Assembly: GCF_000521505.1 (NCBI RefSeq)
Contig: NZ_CP003915.1
Span: 4,676,517-4,740,516 of the forward strand
Length of the DNA stretch: 64,000 bases
Direction of reading: 5' to 3'
Source: Advenella mimigardefordensis DPN7
GTDB lineage: Bacteria > Pseudomonadota > Gammaproteobacteria > Burkholderiales > Burkholderiaceae_B
In this document: positions 30,960-40,397 of the stretch, one piece after another
Numbering within the stretch: position 1 is the stretch's first letter
Layout: every line of letters begins with the position of its first letter
Translations under genes and position numbers: made by a program
The notes under the pieces: generated by a model
What the model was told of the DNA's origin: nothing
Seen by the model: only the letters and a program-made list of their open reading frames with translations
Database searches by the model: none

Positions 30960-32306
30960 ATGAAGAATGAAAATTTTTGCAATGATGACCATGCTCAACA
31001 GATCGGCAGCGCGTGGCTTGATCAACAATCGCTTGCGCATGAACTGGGAGCGTCGCGTTTGAAAGCCGATGTCGTTGTTTTAGGCGCAGGGATTGTCGGT
31101 GTATCGATCGCCCTGCATTTACAGGCAAAAGGACGCGATGTTGTTTTGCTGGACAGGCGCGAGCCGGGGCTGGAAACCAGTTTTGGTAACGCGGGTCTGA
31201 TTGAGCGATCCAGCGTCATTCCATATGCGTTTCCGCGTGATATTCGTCTATTGCTGTCCTATGCGCTCAACCGACGAACTGACGTTAGCTATCAACCGCT
31301 ATTTTTGCCGCAAATTGCTACATGGCTTGCACGATACTGGTGGCATTCCTCACCGAAAAGGCTTGCACAGGCCACGGCTCACATGCTGCCCATGATCGAA
31401 CGCAGTGTTCTGGAGCATGATGAGCTGGCGCAAGCAGCCGGTATCACACATCTATTTCGTCGTACCGGCTGGATCGAGTGCCTACGCAGTCAGCGATGGC
31501 TGACACGCGCTGTTGCTGATGCTGAAAGGTTAGAATCGTATGGCTTGCGCTACCGCATACTGGATCAGCAAGGTCTGGCGGCGCACGAGCCGCACTTGAA
31601 GCCGATCATGGCCGGAGCAATTCATTGGCTGGATCCTGTAACGGTCAGCGACCCTGGCGCTGTGGTAAGGGGTTATGCGGCGCTTTTCGTTAAGCGAGGC
31701 GGCAGACTGTTGCGGGGCGATGCGCTGACGCTTCGCCAATGTGAGAATACCTGGAAGACTAGCACCGACGCTGGGCTTTTACAGACAAATAACGCTGTCA
31801 TTGCGTTAGGACCCTGGTCGGTCGATGTCCTCAAGCCATTGGGTTATCGAATCCCCATGGCTGTAAAACGGGGATATCACCAACACTTCAGGGTGAACGA
31901 GCGTTCAATGCTGACGCATCCTGTTGTTGATGTGGAACATGGCTTTGTGTTATCGCCAATGACAAATGGCATTCGGTTGACGACAGGCGTTGAGCTGGCT
32001 CCTCGGGATGCGCACGCATCTCCAGTGCAATTGGACAAAGCGCGGGCGAAAGCAGCGCAGATGATCTCGTTAGGTGAACCGGTAGAGGCTAATCCCTGGA
32101 TGGGCGCCAGGCCTTGCCTCCCTGATATGCTTCCGGTAATCGGGCCGGCATTCCGTCATCGTGGTCTGTGGATGGCATTTGGTCATGCTCATCATGGATT
32201 TACCCTAGGGCCAGTTACAGGCAGGCTGATAGCAGACTTGATGACGGGCGAAGACACTGGTTTTGATGCAACACCCTATCGTTTGCAGCGGTATGGAAGT
32301 CTTTGA
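30960..32306 (+). CDS. FAD-dependent oxidoreductase, DadA-like (D-amino acid/glycine oxidase family)
   Basis: Oxidises an amine or D-amino acid to imino acid and passes electrons to the respiratory chain or oxygen. FAD-binding motif ADVVVLGAGIVGVSIALHLQ and the DadA-type end GLWMAFGHAHHGFTLGPVTG.LIADLM. It has EANPWMGARPCLPDMLPVIG, as in DadA. About 448 residues from the ATG at 30960; ATGs at 30891/30894, inside the end of the ATPase gene and after AAGGA, would give a longer N-terminus. Last gene of the cluster; it would act on the amine freed by the C45 enzyme. Confidence 0.88.
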   Translation: MKNENFCNDDHAQQIGSAWLDQQSLAHELGASRLKADVVVLGAGIVGVSIALHLQAKGRDVVLLDRREPGLETSFGNAGLIERSSVIPYAFPRDIRLLLSYALNRRTDVSYQPLFLPQIATWLARYWWHSSPKRLAQATAHMLPMIERSVLEHDELAQAAGITHLFRRTGWIECLRSQRWLTRAVADAERLESYGLRYRILDQQGLAAHEPHLKPIMAGAIHWLDPVTVSDPGAVVRGYAALFVKRGGRLLRGDALTLRQCENTWKTSTDAGLLQTNNAVIALGPWSVDVLKPLGYRIPMAVKRGYHQHFRVNERSMLTHPVVDVEHGFVLSPMTNGIRLTTGVELAPRDAHASPVQLDKARAKAAQMISLGEPVEANPWMGARPCLPDMLPVIGPAFRHRGLWMAFGHAHHGFTLGPVTGRLIADLMTGEDTGFDATPYRLQRYGSL

Positions 32307-32328
32307 CAGCTTGACGCCGTGTAGGAGC

Positions 32329-32357
32329 AAAAAAAATGCCCGCACAATGTGCGGGCA
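32329..32357 (-). terminator. Rho-independent terminator of the minus-strand small gene
   Basis: On the minus strand TGCCCGCACATTGTGCGGGCA is a strong GC-rich hairpin followed by eight T residues (32336-32329). It faces away from both large neighbouring genes, which are on the plus strand. It can therefore only serve a minus-strand transcript that starts in the 220 bases to its right. It also could limit antisense transcription into the oxidase gene. Confidence 0.8.
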
Positions 32358-32397
32358 AGTGGCTGAGATTTAATTCTATCACTATTTGCAGAAAAGT

Positions 32398-32472
32398 CTA
32401 TGGTCTACCGCCATAAATGTGTTTCAGATGCCCAATATCCCAATTTTTGGGATCGAACAGCGGGATATTCAT
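32398..32472 (-). CDS. Probable 24-residue protein, unknown function
   Basis: Too short for normal gene calling, but well framed. ATG at 32472 is preceded by AAGAGGA with 6 bases spacing, and 24 codons run to TAG at 32398-32400. A strong minus-strand terminator lies 41 bases downstream. The product begins MNIPLFDP and ends IYGGRP, is rich in aromatic residues (Phe, Trp, Tyr) and His, and has no membrane segment. I do not recognise a family. It is divergent from mnmE. A leader peptide is unlikely because the terminator closes the transcript with no gene behind it. Confidence 0.6.
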   Translation of the reverse strand: MNIPLFDPKNWDIGHLKHIYGGRP

Positions 32473-32584
32473 TCTATTCCTCTTACTATATTCTCCAGTC
32501 GTAACACCGAATCTGTCTGATAAGTTTCAGGATCAGGCCGGGAAATAACCGATATAATAGGCTAACTTCACTGATGTCTTGCCT

Positions 32585-33991
32585 ATGTCTGCTCCTGCCA
32601 ACGATCCTATAGCTGCTATCGCCACCGCACCAGGACGCGGCGGTATCGGTGTCATCCGTATTTCAGGCCCCGATCTGACCGGGTTGATCTCGCAGTTATT
32701 CGGGCGCGAACTGGCCGCACGCCATGCCTATTTCCTGCCATTTTGCGACAGCAAGGGTGAGCCGATTGATGAAGGCATCGCCATCTATTTTCGGGCACCG
32801 AATTCATATACCGGTGAAGATGTGCTGGAATTGCAGGGGCATGGTGGCCCGGCGGTATTGAAAAGAATCCTGGATCGCTGCCTGCAGGTGGGTGTGCCAA
32901 TGCGCATGCGTCACGCTGAGCCTGGTGAGTTTACCCAGCGTGCGTTTCTGAATAACCGCCTGGATCTGGCGCAGGCTGAAGCCGTGGCCGATTTGATCGA
33001 TGCTTCATCAGAAGCTGCCGCCCGCAGCGCCATGGCCTCATTAAGCGGTTCCTTTTCTACCCAGGTGAACAATCTGGCAGATCAGATTATTCACTTGCGC
33101 ATGCTGGTAGAGGCGACGCTGGATTTTCCGGAAGAAGAAATCGAGTTTCTGGAAAAATATCAGGCCCGCGAAACCCTTGGCGGGATTATCGGCGACATGG
33201 CCGAACTGGTGCGGCAGGCGCGTCAGGGCATGATTCTGCGCGAAGGCTTGCACGTTGTACTGGCGGGGCAGCCGAATGTGGGTAAATCCAGTCTGCTTAA
33301 CGCCCTGGCTGGCGACGATATTGCGATTGTCACACCGATTGCCGGCACCACCCGCGACAAAGTGACGCAGCAGATCCATATTGAAGGCGTGCCGATCCAT
33401 ATTGTTGACACAGCAGGTCTGCGCGACACCGATGACACCGTGGAAAGTATTGGCATCGCGCGCAGCTGGGCGGAAATTGCCAAGGCAAATGTGATTATTC
33501 ACTTGCAGGATGCGCGCACGCCAAACGACGAACTGGATGCCGGGATTACGCAGCGGCTACCCCAGCGCACACCTGTGCTGGAAGTCTTCAATAAAATCGA
33601 TCTGCTTGATGAAGCGGCTCTGAAGGCGCTGATTGCACGACCCGCGGCAGGTGGCAATACAGCCAGCAGCCACGAGGTTTCGCGTATTCTCATTTCTGCT
33701 GTTCACGAAACCGGTCTGGATGTATTGCGCAGTAAATTATTGCAGATTGCAGGCTGGAACCCCGGTGCTGAGTCACCGTGGCTGGCCCGCGAGCGGCATC
33801 TGGAAGCCCTGCAAAAAGCGGCACAGCATTTGCTAAATGCCAAGGATCATGCGGCGCAAAACGATCGAGTGCTGGATCTGTTCGCCGAAGAATTGCGATT
33901 AGCGCACGAATCGCTGTGGAGCATTACCGGCCAGTTCTCCAGCGATGATTTGTTGGGTGAGATTTTTTCGAATTTTTGTATTGGGAAGTGA
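32585..33991 (+). CDS. mnmE: tRNA modification GTPase MnmE (TrmE)
   Basis: GTPase partner of MnmG in wobble-uridine modification. The 468 residues show the tetrahydrofolate-binding N-domain ([22 protein letters not shown]), the G domain with [12 protein letters not shown] (near 225), G3 DTAGLRDT and NKIDLLDE, and the C-terminal CIGK that carries the catalytic Cys. The ATG at 32585 matches the family start; a TTG two codons earlier is less likely. A TATAAT at 32553-32558 is a plausible -10 box. It is not next to yidC as in relatives and points the other way. Confidence 0.97.
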   Translation: MSAPANDPIAAIATAPGRGGIGVIRISGPDLTGLISQLFGRELAARHAYFLPFCDSKGEPIDEGIAIYFRAPNSYTGEDVLELQGHGGPAVLKRILDRCLQVGVPMRMRHAEPGEFTQRAFLNNRLDLAQAEAVADLIDASSEAAARSAMASLSGSFSTQVNNLADQIIHLRMLVEATLDFPEEEIEFLEKYQARETLGGIIGDMAELVRQARQGMILREGLHVVLAGQPNVGKSSLLNALAGDDIAIVTPIAGTTRDKVTQQIHIEGVPIHIVDTAGLRDTDDTVESIGIARSWAEIAKANVIIHLQDARTPNDELDAGITQRLPQRTPVLEVFNKIDLLDEAALKALIARPAAGGNTASSHEVSRILISAVHETGLDVLRSKLLQIAGWNPGAESPWLARERHLEALQKAAQHLLNAKDHAAQNDRVLDLFAEELRLAHESLWSITGQFSSDDLLGEIFSNFCIGK

Positions 33992-34408
33992 CAACTGCTG
34001 GCGACGTTACTGGGCGGTATCATGAACAATCTATCAGACAATTTGTGCCATATCAATGATGGTTGGGCGATAGATTTAAACAGCCCTTATGCGCTGCTCG
34101 GTTAGCGCAAGATCAATGCGTCAAGCTAAGTAAAATCCGCTAAATCGGTACATTAGCACCTTACCGAAGCACAAATTCGTCAGCGAGAATGGTACGAACT
34201 TAATGCATTCCTGCCCAGGTTGAGCCCTCTCAATCTGGAGTACCTTTCAAAAAAGGTGTCTTCCGGAAGATCTCCGCCTTTGTCGAAAAATTCAAAGGAG
34301 TAGGTGGACATATTTAGCCCGGCTGCGTTATCGCATTGGCGTTAAAGTAAAGGGAATCGCAGTGTTGCATACTTGGTCTAAGTACAGCCCAAGTGGAGAT
34401 AGTTTGGT
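33992..34408. other. Intergenic region between mnmE and broken rhuM
   Basis: 417 bases with no intact gene. A 48-codon open stretch without start (34157-34303, plus) reads LTEAQIRQREWYELNAF and has protein-like composition, so it may be a gene remnant. I cannot assign a family. With the neighbouring broken rhuM it suggests a decayed acquired segment. Confidence 0.35.
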
Positions 34409-35456
34409 ATGAATGGAAAAAAATTGATTCGTAACAGCACAGCTGAGTTCCTGATCTTCACAGGCCAGGCCGGCGAACAGAGCATCGAGGCCCGCTATGA
34501 GGATGAGACGCTATGAGGATGAGACGCTATGGCTGTCGCAGAAGCTGATGGCAGAGTTGTTCGGGGTAGACGTGCGCACGGTCAACGAGCATCTGAAGAA
34601 CATATTTGCCAGCCAGGAACTTATGTCTGAGGCAACTATCCGGAAATCCCGGATAGTTCAGCAAGAAGGTAGTCGGGAAGTCTCCAGAACTGTGGATTTC
34701 TACAATCTCGATGCCATCATTTCCGTCGGCTATCGCGCCAACTCCATACGTGCAACGCAGTTCCGCCAGTGGGCGACTGGTGTACTGCGTGAATTCGCTA
34801 TTAAAGGCTATGTACTGGATCGCCAGCGCATGGAAAACGGCAGCTTCCTGGGCGAAGATTACTTCGAGCGCCTGTTGGCGGAAATCCGCGAAATCCGCCT
34901 CAGCGAGCGACGCTTTTACCAGAAGATCACCGACATCTACGCCACCAGTGTGGATTACAACAAGGATGCACCCACTACCAAGGCATTCTTTGCTAAGGTG
35001 CAGAACAAACTGCATTTCGCCATCCACGGCCATACCGCTGCAGAGTAGGTTCACAAGCGGGCCGATAGTAGCAAGCCGCATATGGGACTCACTTCCTGGG
35101 CGAGTGCACCTGAAGGCAAGATACTGAAAACTGACGTGGCCGTCGCCAAGAACTACCTGACTAAGGATGAATCGGACTCGTTGGGTCGTATCGTCAATGC
35201 CTATCTGGAATTGGCCGAGGATCGTGCTCGGCGCAAGATTCCCATGAGCATGGAAGACTGGTCCAAGCGTCTGGACGCCTTTCTGGAGTTTGATGACCGG
35301 GATGTGCTAAAAGACAGCGGCGGGATTTCCGCAAAACTGGCTCAGGCACGCGCAGAAAGTGAGTTTGAGAAATACAGAATTGTGCAGGATAGACTATTTG
35401 AAAGTGACTTCGACAAGGCGGTGAGAGAAATGGAGGTCGATGAGTCGAACACCTGA
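34409..35456 (+). pseudogene. RhuM family protein, broken by a 16-bp duplication and an in-frame stop
   Basis: RhuM proteins occur in genomic islands and next to restriction or Fic/DOC genes; their biochemical role is not clear. The reading frame starts at the ATG at 34409 (MNGKKLIRNSTAEFLIFTG) and stops at 34515 because a 16-bp unit (CGCTATGAGGATGAGA) is tandemly duplicated at 34493-34508 and 34509-34524. The family sequence resumes as WLSQKLMAELFGVDVRTVNEH and ends at a TAG (35046-35048) after HGHTAAE. It continues in the same frame as HKRADSSKPHMGL to 35456. Repairing both lesions gives about 343 residues, the usual RhuM length. Confidence 0.85.
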
Positions 35457-35546
35457 GAGTACGAATAAGGCTCGGGGCATACAGATATGCTGATGTCACT
35501 TCTGGCGTTTCATACTCGACTTTATGGCAGACTTTATTGGCTCGTT

Positions 35547-36185
35547 TCACGTTCCTTCTGACTCGATTATTTCGGTCCCGATACTCGTTATCCGATCAAG
35601 CGCTTTCTGCCTCTGCACCTTGACTTTGCTTATATCCAGCGCCATCCCCTGCGCTGAAAAAAATCGCAAATCATGCAGCCCGATCGTTCCCAGAATGGCT
35701 TTCAGATAGGGTGTCAGAAAATCCGGCTGGCGACTCTGTTCGCTACCAAAGAAGCCGCCGGCTGCAATCGCAATATATACCGGCTTGTTGCTCAGCGTAC
35801 CCACTTTTCCTGAAGGGGTGATAGTGAAGCTGCGGTTGACGCGTACCACAAGGTCGATCCATGTTTTGAGCGTAGCGGGCACGGTGAAGTTGTGCATCGG
35901 GGTCCCAATCACAACCATATCCGCTTCTTCAAGTTCGCATATCAAACGTTCTGATTCTTCCAGCGATCCCTCATACGACAATCCTTCATCGCTGCTACGG
36001 GCGGCACTGGACAGCGCTGTGGCGTAGTTGGCATCAATCGCCGAGGTTGCATGAAGACGCCAGTCGCGGCTGGTGATATGGCTTATAGAGTACTGGTTAC
36101 AAAGCTGGTCAACGATGGCCTGAGATAGCTGCGTGCTTTCAGAATTTTCTCCGCGAGGACTGAATGTCAAATGTAATAATTTCAT
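35547..36185 (-). CDS. FMN-dependent NADH-azoreductase (AzoR family)
   Basis: Flavodoxin-fold enzyme that reduces azo compounds or quinones with NADH. The 212 residues start MKLLHLTFSPRGENSES, a phosphate-binding loop of the AzoR type, and contain GTPMHNFTVPATLKTWIDLVVR and AGGFFGSE, both at FMN-binding positions. The ATG at 36185 fits the family; the frame is open further upstream without similarity. Single-gene unit, convergent with the broken rhuM. Confidence 0.9.
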   Translation of the reverse strand: MKLLHLTFSPRGENSESTQLSQAIVDQLCNQYSISHITSRDWRLHATSAIDANYATALSSAARSSDEGLSYEGSLEESERLICELEEADMVVIGTPMHNFTVPATLKTWIDLVVRVNRSFTITPSGKVGTLSNKPVYIAIAAGGFFGSEQSRQPDFLTPYLKAILGTIGLHDLRFFSAQGMALDISKVKVQRQKALDRITSIGTEIIESEGT

Positions 36186-36360
36186 TGGTGTTCCGTATTT
36201 GAAGCGCACGTATCCGAAGACGCGATTAATGGTGATGGTAAAAAAAATCAAGATCACATCTGTGATTATTTCGTAGTTTAATTAATTTAAATATAAAGTA
36301 TATTATTAAAAGATGAGGACGATCGTCATAACGTTATTGCCGTACGTACCTTAAGTGGCG

Positions 36361-36873
36361 TCAAGTGGAGACCGGTAGCGTCATACTGAAATGCAATCCA
36401 GAGCTCAATAAGCCCTGGCGAAAATAAAAACGCTGGGCAAGCGAGTTAGCCAGGCCGGTATCCAGAACAAGACGCGTGCAACCAGCATCCATCGCGATCG
36501 TCTGTAATGCCTGCAGCAGCCTGGCGCCGCAGCGCTGGCCTCTGGCTGTGCCCAGGGTAACCAGATCATCAACGTACAGGAACGGACCGTAAATGAGATT
36601 TTCCTGGAGGCGATAGCCGGCAATGGCTATCACATTTGTATTAGTCAGTACGGCGAGCATGCGATAACCGGCGCTTTGCTGCATTCGCTGCACACGGGCC
36701 AGCATATCATCTGCATCTTTCAGCTGTGGACGCAGTTGTTGCATGACGGTGAAGGCAGCACGAATCTGAGTTTCACTGTCAAGGTGGGTCACTAAGAGCG
36801 GTACGGGTTGCCCCGTTGGATCCCTGTCATTGCGTTCATCGGCAGGACTGGCAACCTGGGCTGGCTGTGTCAT
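36361..36873 (-). CDS. GNAT family N-acetyltransferase
   Basis: Acetyl-CoA-dependent transferase of unknown substrate, 170 residues. Acetyl-CoA loop TLGTARGQRCGARLLQALQTIA (Q/RxxGxG/A position) follows FLYVDDLV. The ATG at 36873 has AAGGAG seven bases upstream, so a TTG at 36891 is rejected. Divergent from the MocR gene, with a 10-bp tandem repeat GTCTTCAGAG (36901-36920) in between. Confidence 0.88.
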   Translation of the reverse strand: MTQPAQVASPADERNDRDPTGQPVPLLVTHLDSETQIRAAFTVMQQLRPQLKDADDMLARVQRMQQSAGYRMLAVLTNTNVIAIAGYRLQENLIYGPFLYVDDLVTLGTARGQRCGARLLQALQTIAMDAGCTRLVLDTGLANSLAQRFYFRQGLLSSGLHFSMTLPVST

Positions 36874-36982
36874 TTGCGGTCTCCTTTTCAAATGTGATAA
36901 GTCTTCAGAGGTCTTCAGAGAAAAATATTAATGTGCTTATGCCATAATCTGAAGAGCCAAGAATTACGATACGGACTAGTCC

Positions 36983-38431
36983 ATGAATTCGACACAGCGC
37001 TATGGTTTATCGTCACTGGATCCACATGCCAGTATGCCTTTGTACCAGCAGATTTATCTGCGTCTGCGCCATGCCATTACAGACGGTTTGATATCGCCTG
37101 GAGAGCGCATACCGGCTGCGCGTGCGCTGGCTAAGGAGCTGGGCCTGGCTCGTGGCACGATTGAGTCTGCCTATGATTTGCTGGCCTCTGAAGGTTATGT
37201 GCAGGCTCGGGGCCAGGCCGGAACGGTCGTTATGCCCGGCCTGGAGCATCTGGGTGGTACGCGCCTGCCAGCCGAACCGGTGGCGGCCACATTTGATACG
37301 CTGCCAGCGCATCCGCCCGTCCCGCCATTTCAACTGGGTTTGCCAGCGCTGGACGCCTTTCCGCGTAAAATCTGGGCCCGCCTGGCCGCCCGCTGTGCTC
37401 GTAGCACCCAGATAGAGGATATGGTTTATCCGCCCTTTGCCGGCGCCACGAGGCTACGTGAGGCCATTGCCGGCTATCTGCGCGTGTCGCGCGGCATCGA
37501 CTGCATCCCGCAGCAGATTTTTATGACATCCGGCTATCGGGGAACCATTGACCTGGTGTCGCGCACGTTGCTGATGACCGGCGACCGGGTATGGGTGGAA
37601 GATCCCGGGTATGCGCCAACCAGGGATGTGCTCAGAAGCGCGGGACTGGAGCTGGTTCCGGTGCCTGTCGACGGTGAGGGCATTTGTGTTGAGCAGGGCA
37701 AACAGCGTGCAGCAAATGCCCGTCTGGCAGTGGTCACGCCTGCACATCAGAGCCCCCTGTGTGTATCGCTGTCGCTGGCGCGACGTGCGGCTTTGCTGGA
37801 CTGGGCTGCCCAAAGCGAAGCGTGGATTATTGAAGATGATTACGACGGTGAGTACCGTTATCTGGGGCGCCCGTTGCCTGCACTTAAAAGCCTGGACGGC
37901 GAGGGCAGGGTGATTTACTCGGGGACGTTCAGCAAAGTCATGTTTCCCGGCCTTCGTCTGGCTTATTGTGTTGTACCGCGGGGACTGGTAACGCGGTTTG
38001 ACGATGCGACACAGGTGCTGGGCAGCAGTGCGCCGGCATTGGTGCAGGCGATCGTTACCGCTTTCATGAAGGAAGGCCATTTCAGTCGCCATATTCAGCG
38101 GATGCGTCGCTTGTACGCTGAGCGTCGTGAGACTGTGGCAGCGGGATTAATGGACGTGCTGGGTAATCGGTTGCGCGTAGAGCTCGAACCCGGCGGTATG
38201 CACCTGATATTGCGTCCTCATGATGGGATGCAGATGGATGACGTAGCGATTGCACAGAGAATATGTGGACAGGGCATGTTTGCGCACGGTCTTTCCAGCT
38301 GGTATTTGCAGCCGCCTGTTACGTATGGCCTGTTGATGAGCTTTACCAACGTCACCTCGCGCGATGCTGCACGCAAGCTGGGTGAACGTATTCTGCCGCT
38401 GCTGCAGGTCGGTTTGCAGACGAGACGGTAG
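36983..38431 (+). CDS. MocR/PdxR-type GntR regulator with aminotransferase domain
   Basis: 482 residues: N-terminal winged HTH (MPLYQQIYLRLRHAITDGLISPGERIPAARALAKELGLARGTIESAYD, cited in parts) and a fold-type I aminotransferase domain. The PLP lysine is in YSGTFSKVMFPGLRLAY (Lys near 318), and EDDYDGEYRY precedes it. Members sense PLP or amino compounds; several control vitamin B6 or taurine/GABA use. Divergent from the GNAT gene and followed by an AhpD-like gene, either of which may be its target. The 331 bases between this gene and the AhpD-like gene hold no other supported gene. Confidence 0.92.
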   Translation: MNSTQRYGLSSLDPHASMPLYQQIYLRLRHAITDGLISPGERIPAARALAKELGLARGTIESAYDLLASEGYVQARGQAGTVVMPGLEHLGGTRLPAEPVAATFDTLPAHPPVPPFQLGLPALDAFPRKIWARLAARCARSTQIEDMVYPPFAGATRLREAIAGYLRVSRGIDCIPQQIFMTSGYRGTIDLVSRTLLMTGDRVWVEDPGYAPTRDVLRSAGLELVPVPVDGEGICVEQGKQRAANARLAVVTPAHQSPLCVSLSLARRAALLDWAAQSEAWIIEDDYDGEYRYLGRPLPALKSLDGEGRVIYSGTFSKVMFPGLRLAYCVVPRGLVTRFDDATQVLGSSAPALVQAIVTAFMKEGHFSRHIQRMRRLYAERRETVAAGLMDVLGNRLRVELEPGGMHLILRPHDGMQMDDVAIAQRICGQGMFAHGLSSWYLQPPVTYGLLMSFTNVTSRDAARKLGERILPLLQVGLQTRR

Positions 38432-38762
38432 GGATGGGCAGTCTGGAGCGCGTTCCTTTTGCCAAACCCCGAACGGTTGGCCATTGCATAGTTTTTTCTG
38501 TTCTGCGCAACGACTCGCACCAAACTAATATCGGCTGCAGGAACATTCATGGCCTACCGCAAATTCACAATCTTGGCTCTTTTGTCTGGCCGCCCGGTGT
38601 TCTAACATGCATTCATGGTTTTCAATTGTCATCGGCATCAGGCATTCTCACGGGCAGCAAGCCGTGTATGTTGCAGGGGCCAGGCAACAACCAACTGACC
38701 TACCGGTATTCGCAGACCGATCCGGTATATCTCAACTGTCATACTTACTTTCGGAGTTGACC

Positions 38763-39251
38763 ATGCAAGCCCGCTACGATTTTCCCAAAACCGCCCCTGC
38801 TGTCTATAAAGCCATGTGCGCGCTGGAAGGCGCCGTTATGCAGCATCCTGATCTGGATAAAAAACTGATTCATTTGATCAAAATTCGCGCTTCCCAGATC
38901 AATGGCTGCACATTCTGCGTGAATATGCATTTGCAGGAGGCGCGTGCAGATGGCTTGAACGAGCAACAACTGGACCTGCTTTGCGTCTGGCGTGAGGCAC
39001 AGGTGTTCAGCGCCAGGGAACGCGCCGTGATTGCCTGGGCCGAAGCCATTACGCTGGTATCTCAAACCGGTGCGCCGGACGAGGATTACAACGCCATGCG
39101 CGAGTTCTTTACAGAAGCGCAGATTGCCGGCTATACACTGGCGCTGGTCGCGATCAATGGCTGGAACCGTTTGGTGCTCACCGCCAGAACAGTACACCCG
39201 GTTACGGCGCCGCAAGCGACCCCTGAAACTGCCTCGGTGGCAACAGCCTGA
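38763..39251 (+). CDS. Carboxymuconolactone decarboxylase/AhpD-like protein
   Basis: Alkylhydroperoxidase-D-type protein of 162 residues. The redox motif CTFC sits in ASQINGCTFCVNMHLQEAR (about 41-59), followed by the downstream His, as in AhpD peroxidases. The ATG at 38763 follows GGAG; the longer open frame from 38607 lacks family similarity. Likely role is peroxide or organic hydroperoxide reduction with an unknown reductant. Confidence 0.9.
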   Translation: MQARYDFPKTAPAVYKAMCALEGAVMQHPDLDKKLIHLIKIRASQINGCTFCVNMHLQEARADGLNEQQLDLLCVWREAQVFSARERAVIAWAEAITLVSQTGAPDEDYNAMREFFTEAQIAGYTLALVAINGWNRLVLTARTVHPVTAPQATPETASVATA

Positions 39252-39276
39252 CAGCGATCCATGCAGGCGGCCATCG

Positions 39277-40392
39277 CTATAGCTTATTGCGAAACAACCA
39301 CGCCGCCAGTGGCATGGTCACAAGTGTGATTCCTATAAAGGGAATAAAGTCATGCCACAACAGAGTGAGTGGCGCGCCTTCCAGATAGATTCGGCGCACC
39401 AGATCAATAGCAAAGCGCAGCGGGTTGGCGTAAGTCGCTATCTGCATGAACTCGGGCATGTTGCTCACCGGTGTTGCCAGCCCTGATAGCAGAATCAGCG
39501 GCATGATCAGCACAAAGGTGTAGAGCATGGCCTGTTGCATGTTTGCTGAGAGCGCCGAGATCGACAAGCCGATTCCCACGATGGCGATCATAAACATCAG
39601 CATGGCCAGCAGGAGCGCCCAGAAGCTGCCGGTCATTGGAATATCAAACCAGTATAGTGATATGCCCAGCACCAGCATCGCCTGCAACAAACCGATAGCA
39701 ATGGACGGTAGCGCCTTGCCAATCATGATTTGCAGCGGCGTATAGGGGGTGACCAGCAGCTGGTCGAAAGTGCCCTGCTCACGTTCCCTGGCTACCGAAA
39801 GCGCCGCCAGCATAATGGTTTGTATCATGCTGAGTGAGGCGATCAGCGCCGGCACAATATTCCAGCGCGTTTCCAGATTAGGGTTGTACCAGGCGCGTGA
39901 GGTGACAGTCACTGCCGGTTTGCCGTTATGACCATCGCGCTGGTTATAGGCTGAAACGATAGACTGTAGCTGGCCTGCCGCGGATCCTGCTGTGGTTGAA
40001 TTGCGGCCGTCCAGAATAACCTGCAGGGGCGTGCTCTGGCCGGCCGACAGCAGCCGTTCGAAATCGGGACTGAAATGCACCACCAGCAGGGCCGAACCGG
40101 TGTCTATCACGTCTGAAATCTGGCTGGCCGAATCCAGTGTGGCCACCCGATGAAAAACGCCGGTACCGTCAAAGCGCGCGATAAGTTCGGTGGATGCGCC
40201 GCCGCGACTTTCATCCAGTACGGCATAGGGCACGTTGGTCAGATCGAAATTGGCAGCGTAGCCGAACAACATGCTTTGCAGGAGGGGAGGCACGATCAGA
40301 ATAACCCGGTTGGCCGGATCCTTGAGCACGGCAATAAACTCTTTCTGACACAGATTGGCCAGGCGCAGCAGATAGTTGAAAAAGGCCAGCAT
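39277..40392 (-). CDS. ybhR: ABC-2 type transporter permease, YbhR-like
   Basis: Export permease of 371 residues with one N-terminal and five C-terminal membrane segments around a large periplasmic domain. It opens FNYLLRLANLCQKEFIAVLKDPANRVILIVPPL, and has REREQGTFDQLLVTPYTPLQIMIGK, the ABC-2 signature. Last gene of a four-gene unit; it follows the other permease by 5 bases. A TTG at 40401 would overlap the upstream gene; I prefer the ATG. Confidence 0.88.
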   Translation of the reverse strand: MLAFFNYLLRLANLCQKEFIAVLKDPANRVILIVPPLLQSMLFGYAANFDLTNVPYAVLDESRGGASTELIARFDGTGVFHRVATLDSASQISDVIDTGSALLVVHFSPDFERLLSAGQSTPLQVILDGRNSTTAGSAAGQLQSIVSAYNQRDGHNGKPAVTVTSRAWYNPNLETRWNIVPALIASLSMIQTIMLAALSVAREREQGTFDQLLVTPYTPLQIMIGKALPSIAIGLLQAMLVLGISLYWFDIPMTGSFWALLLAMLMFMIAIVGIGLSISALSANMQQAMLYTFVLIMPLILLSGLATPVSNMPEFMQIATYANPLRFAIDLVRRIYLEGAPLTLLWHDFIPFIGITLVTMPLAAWLFRNKL

Positions 40393-40397
40393 AGGGA

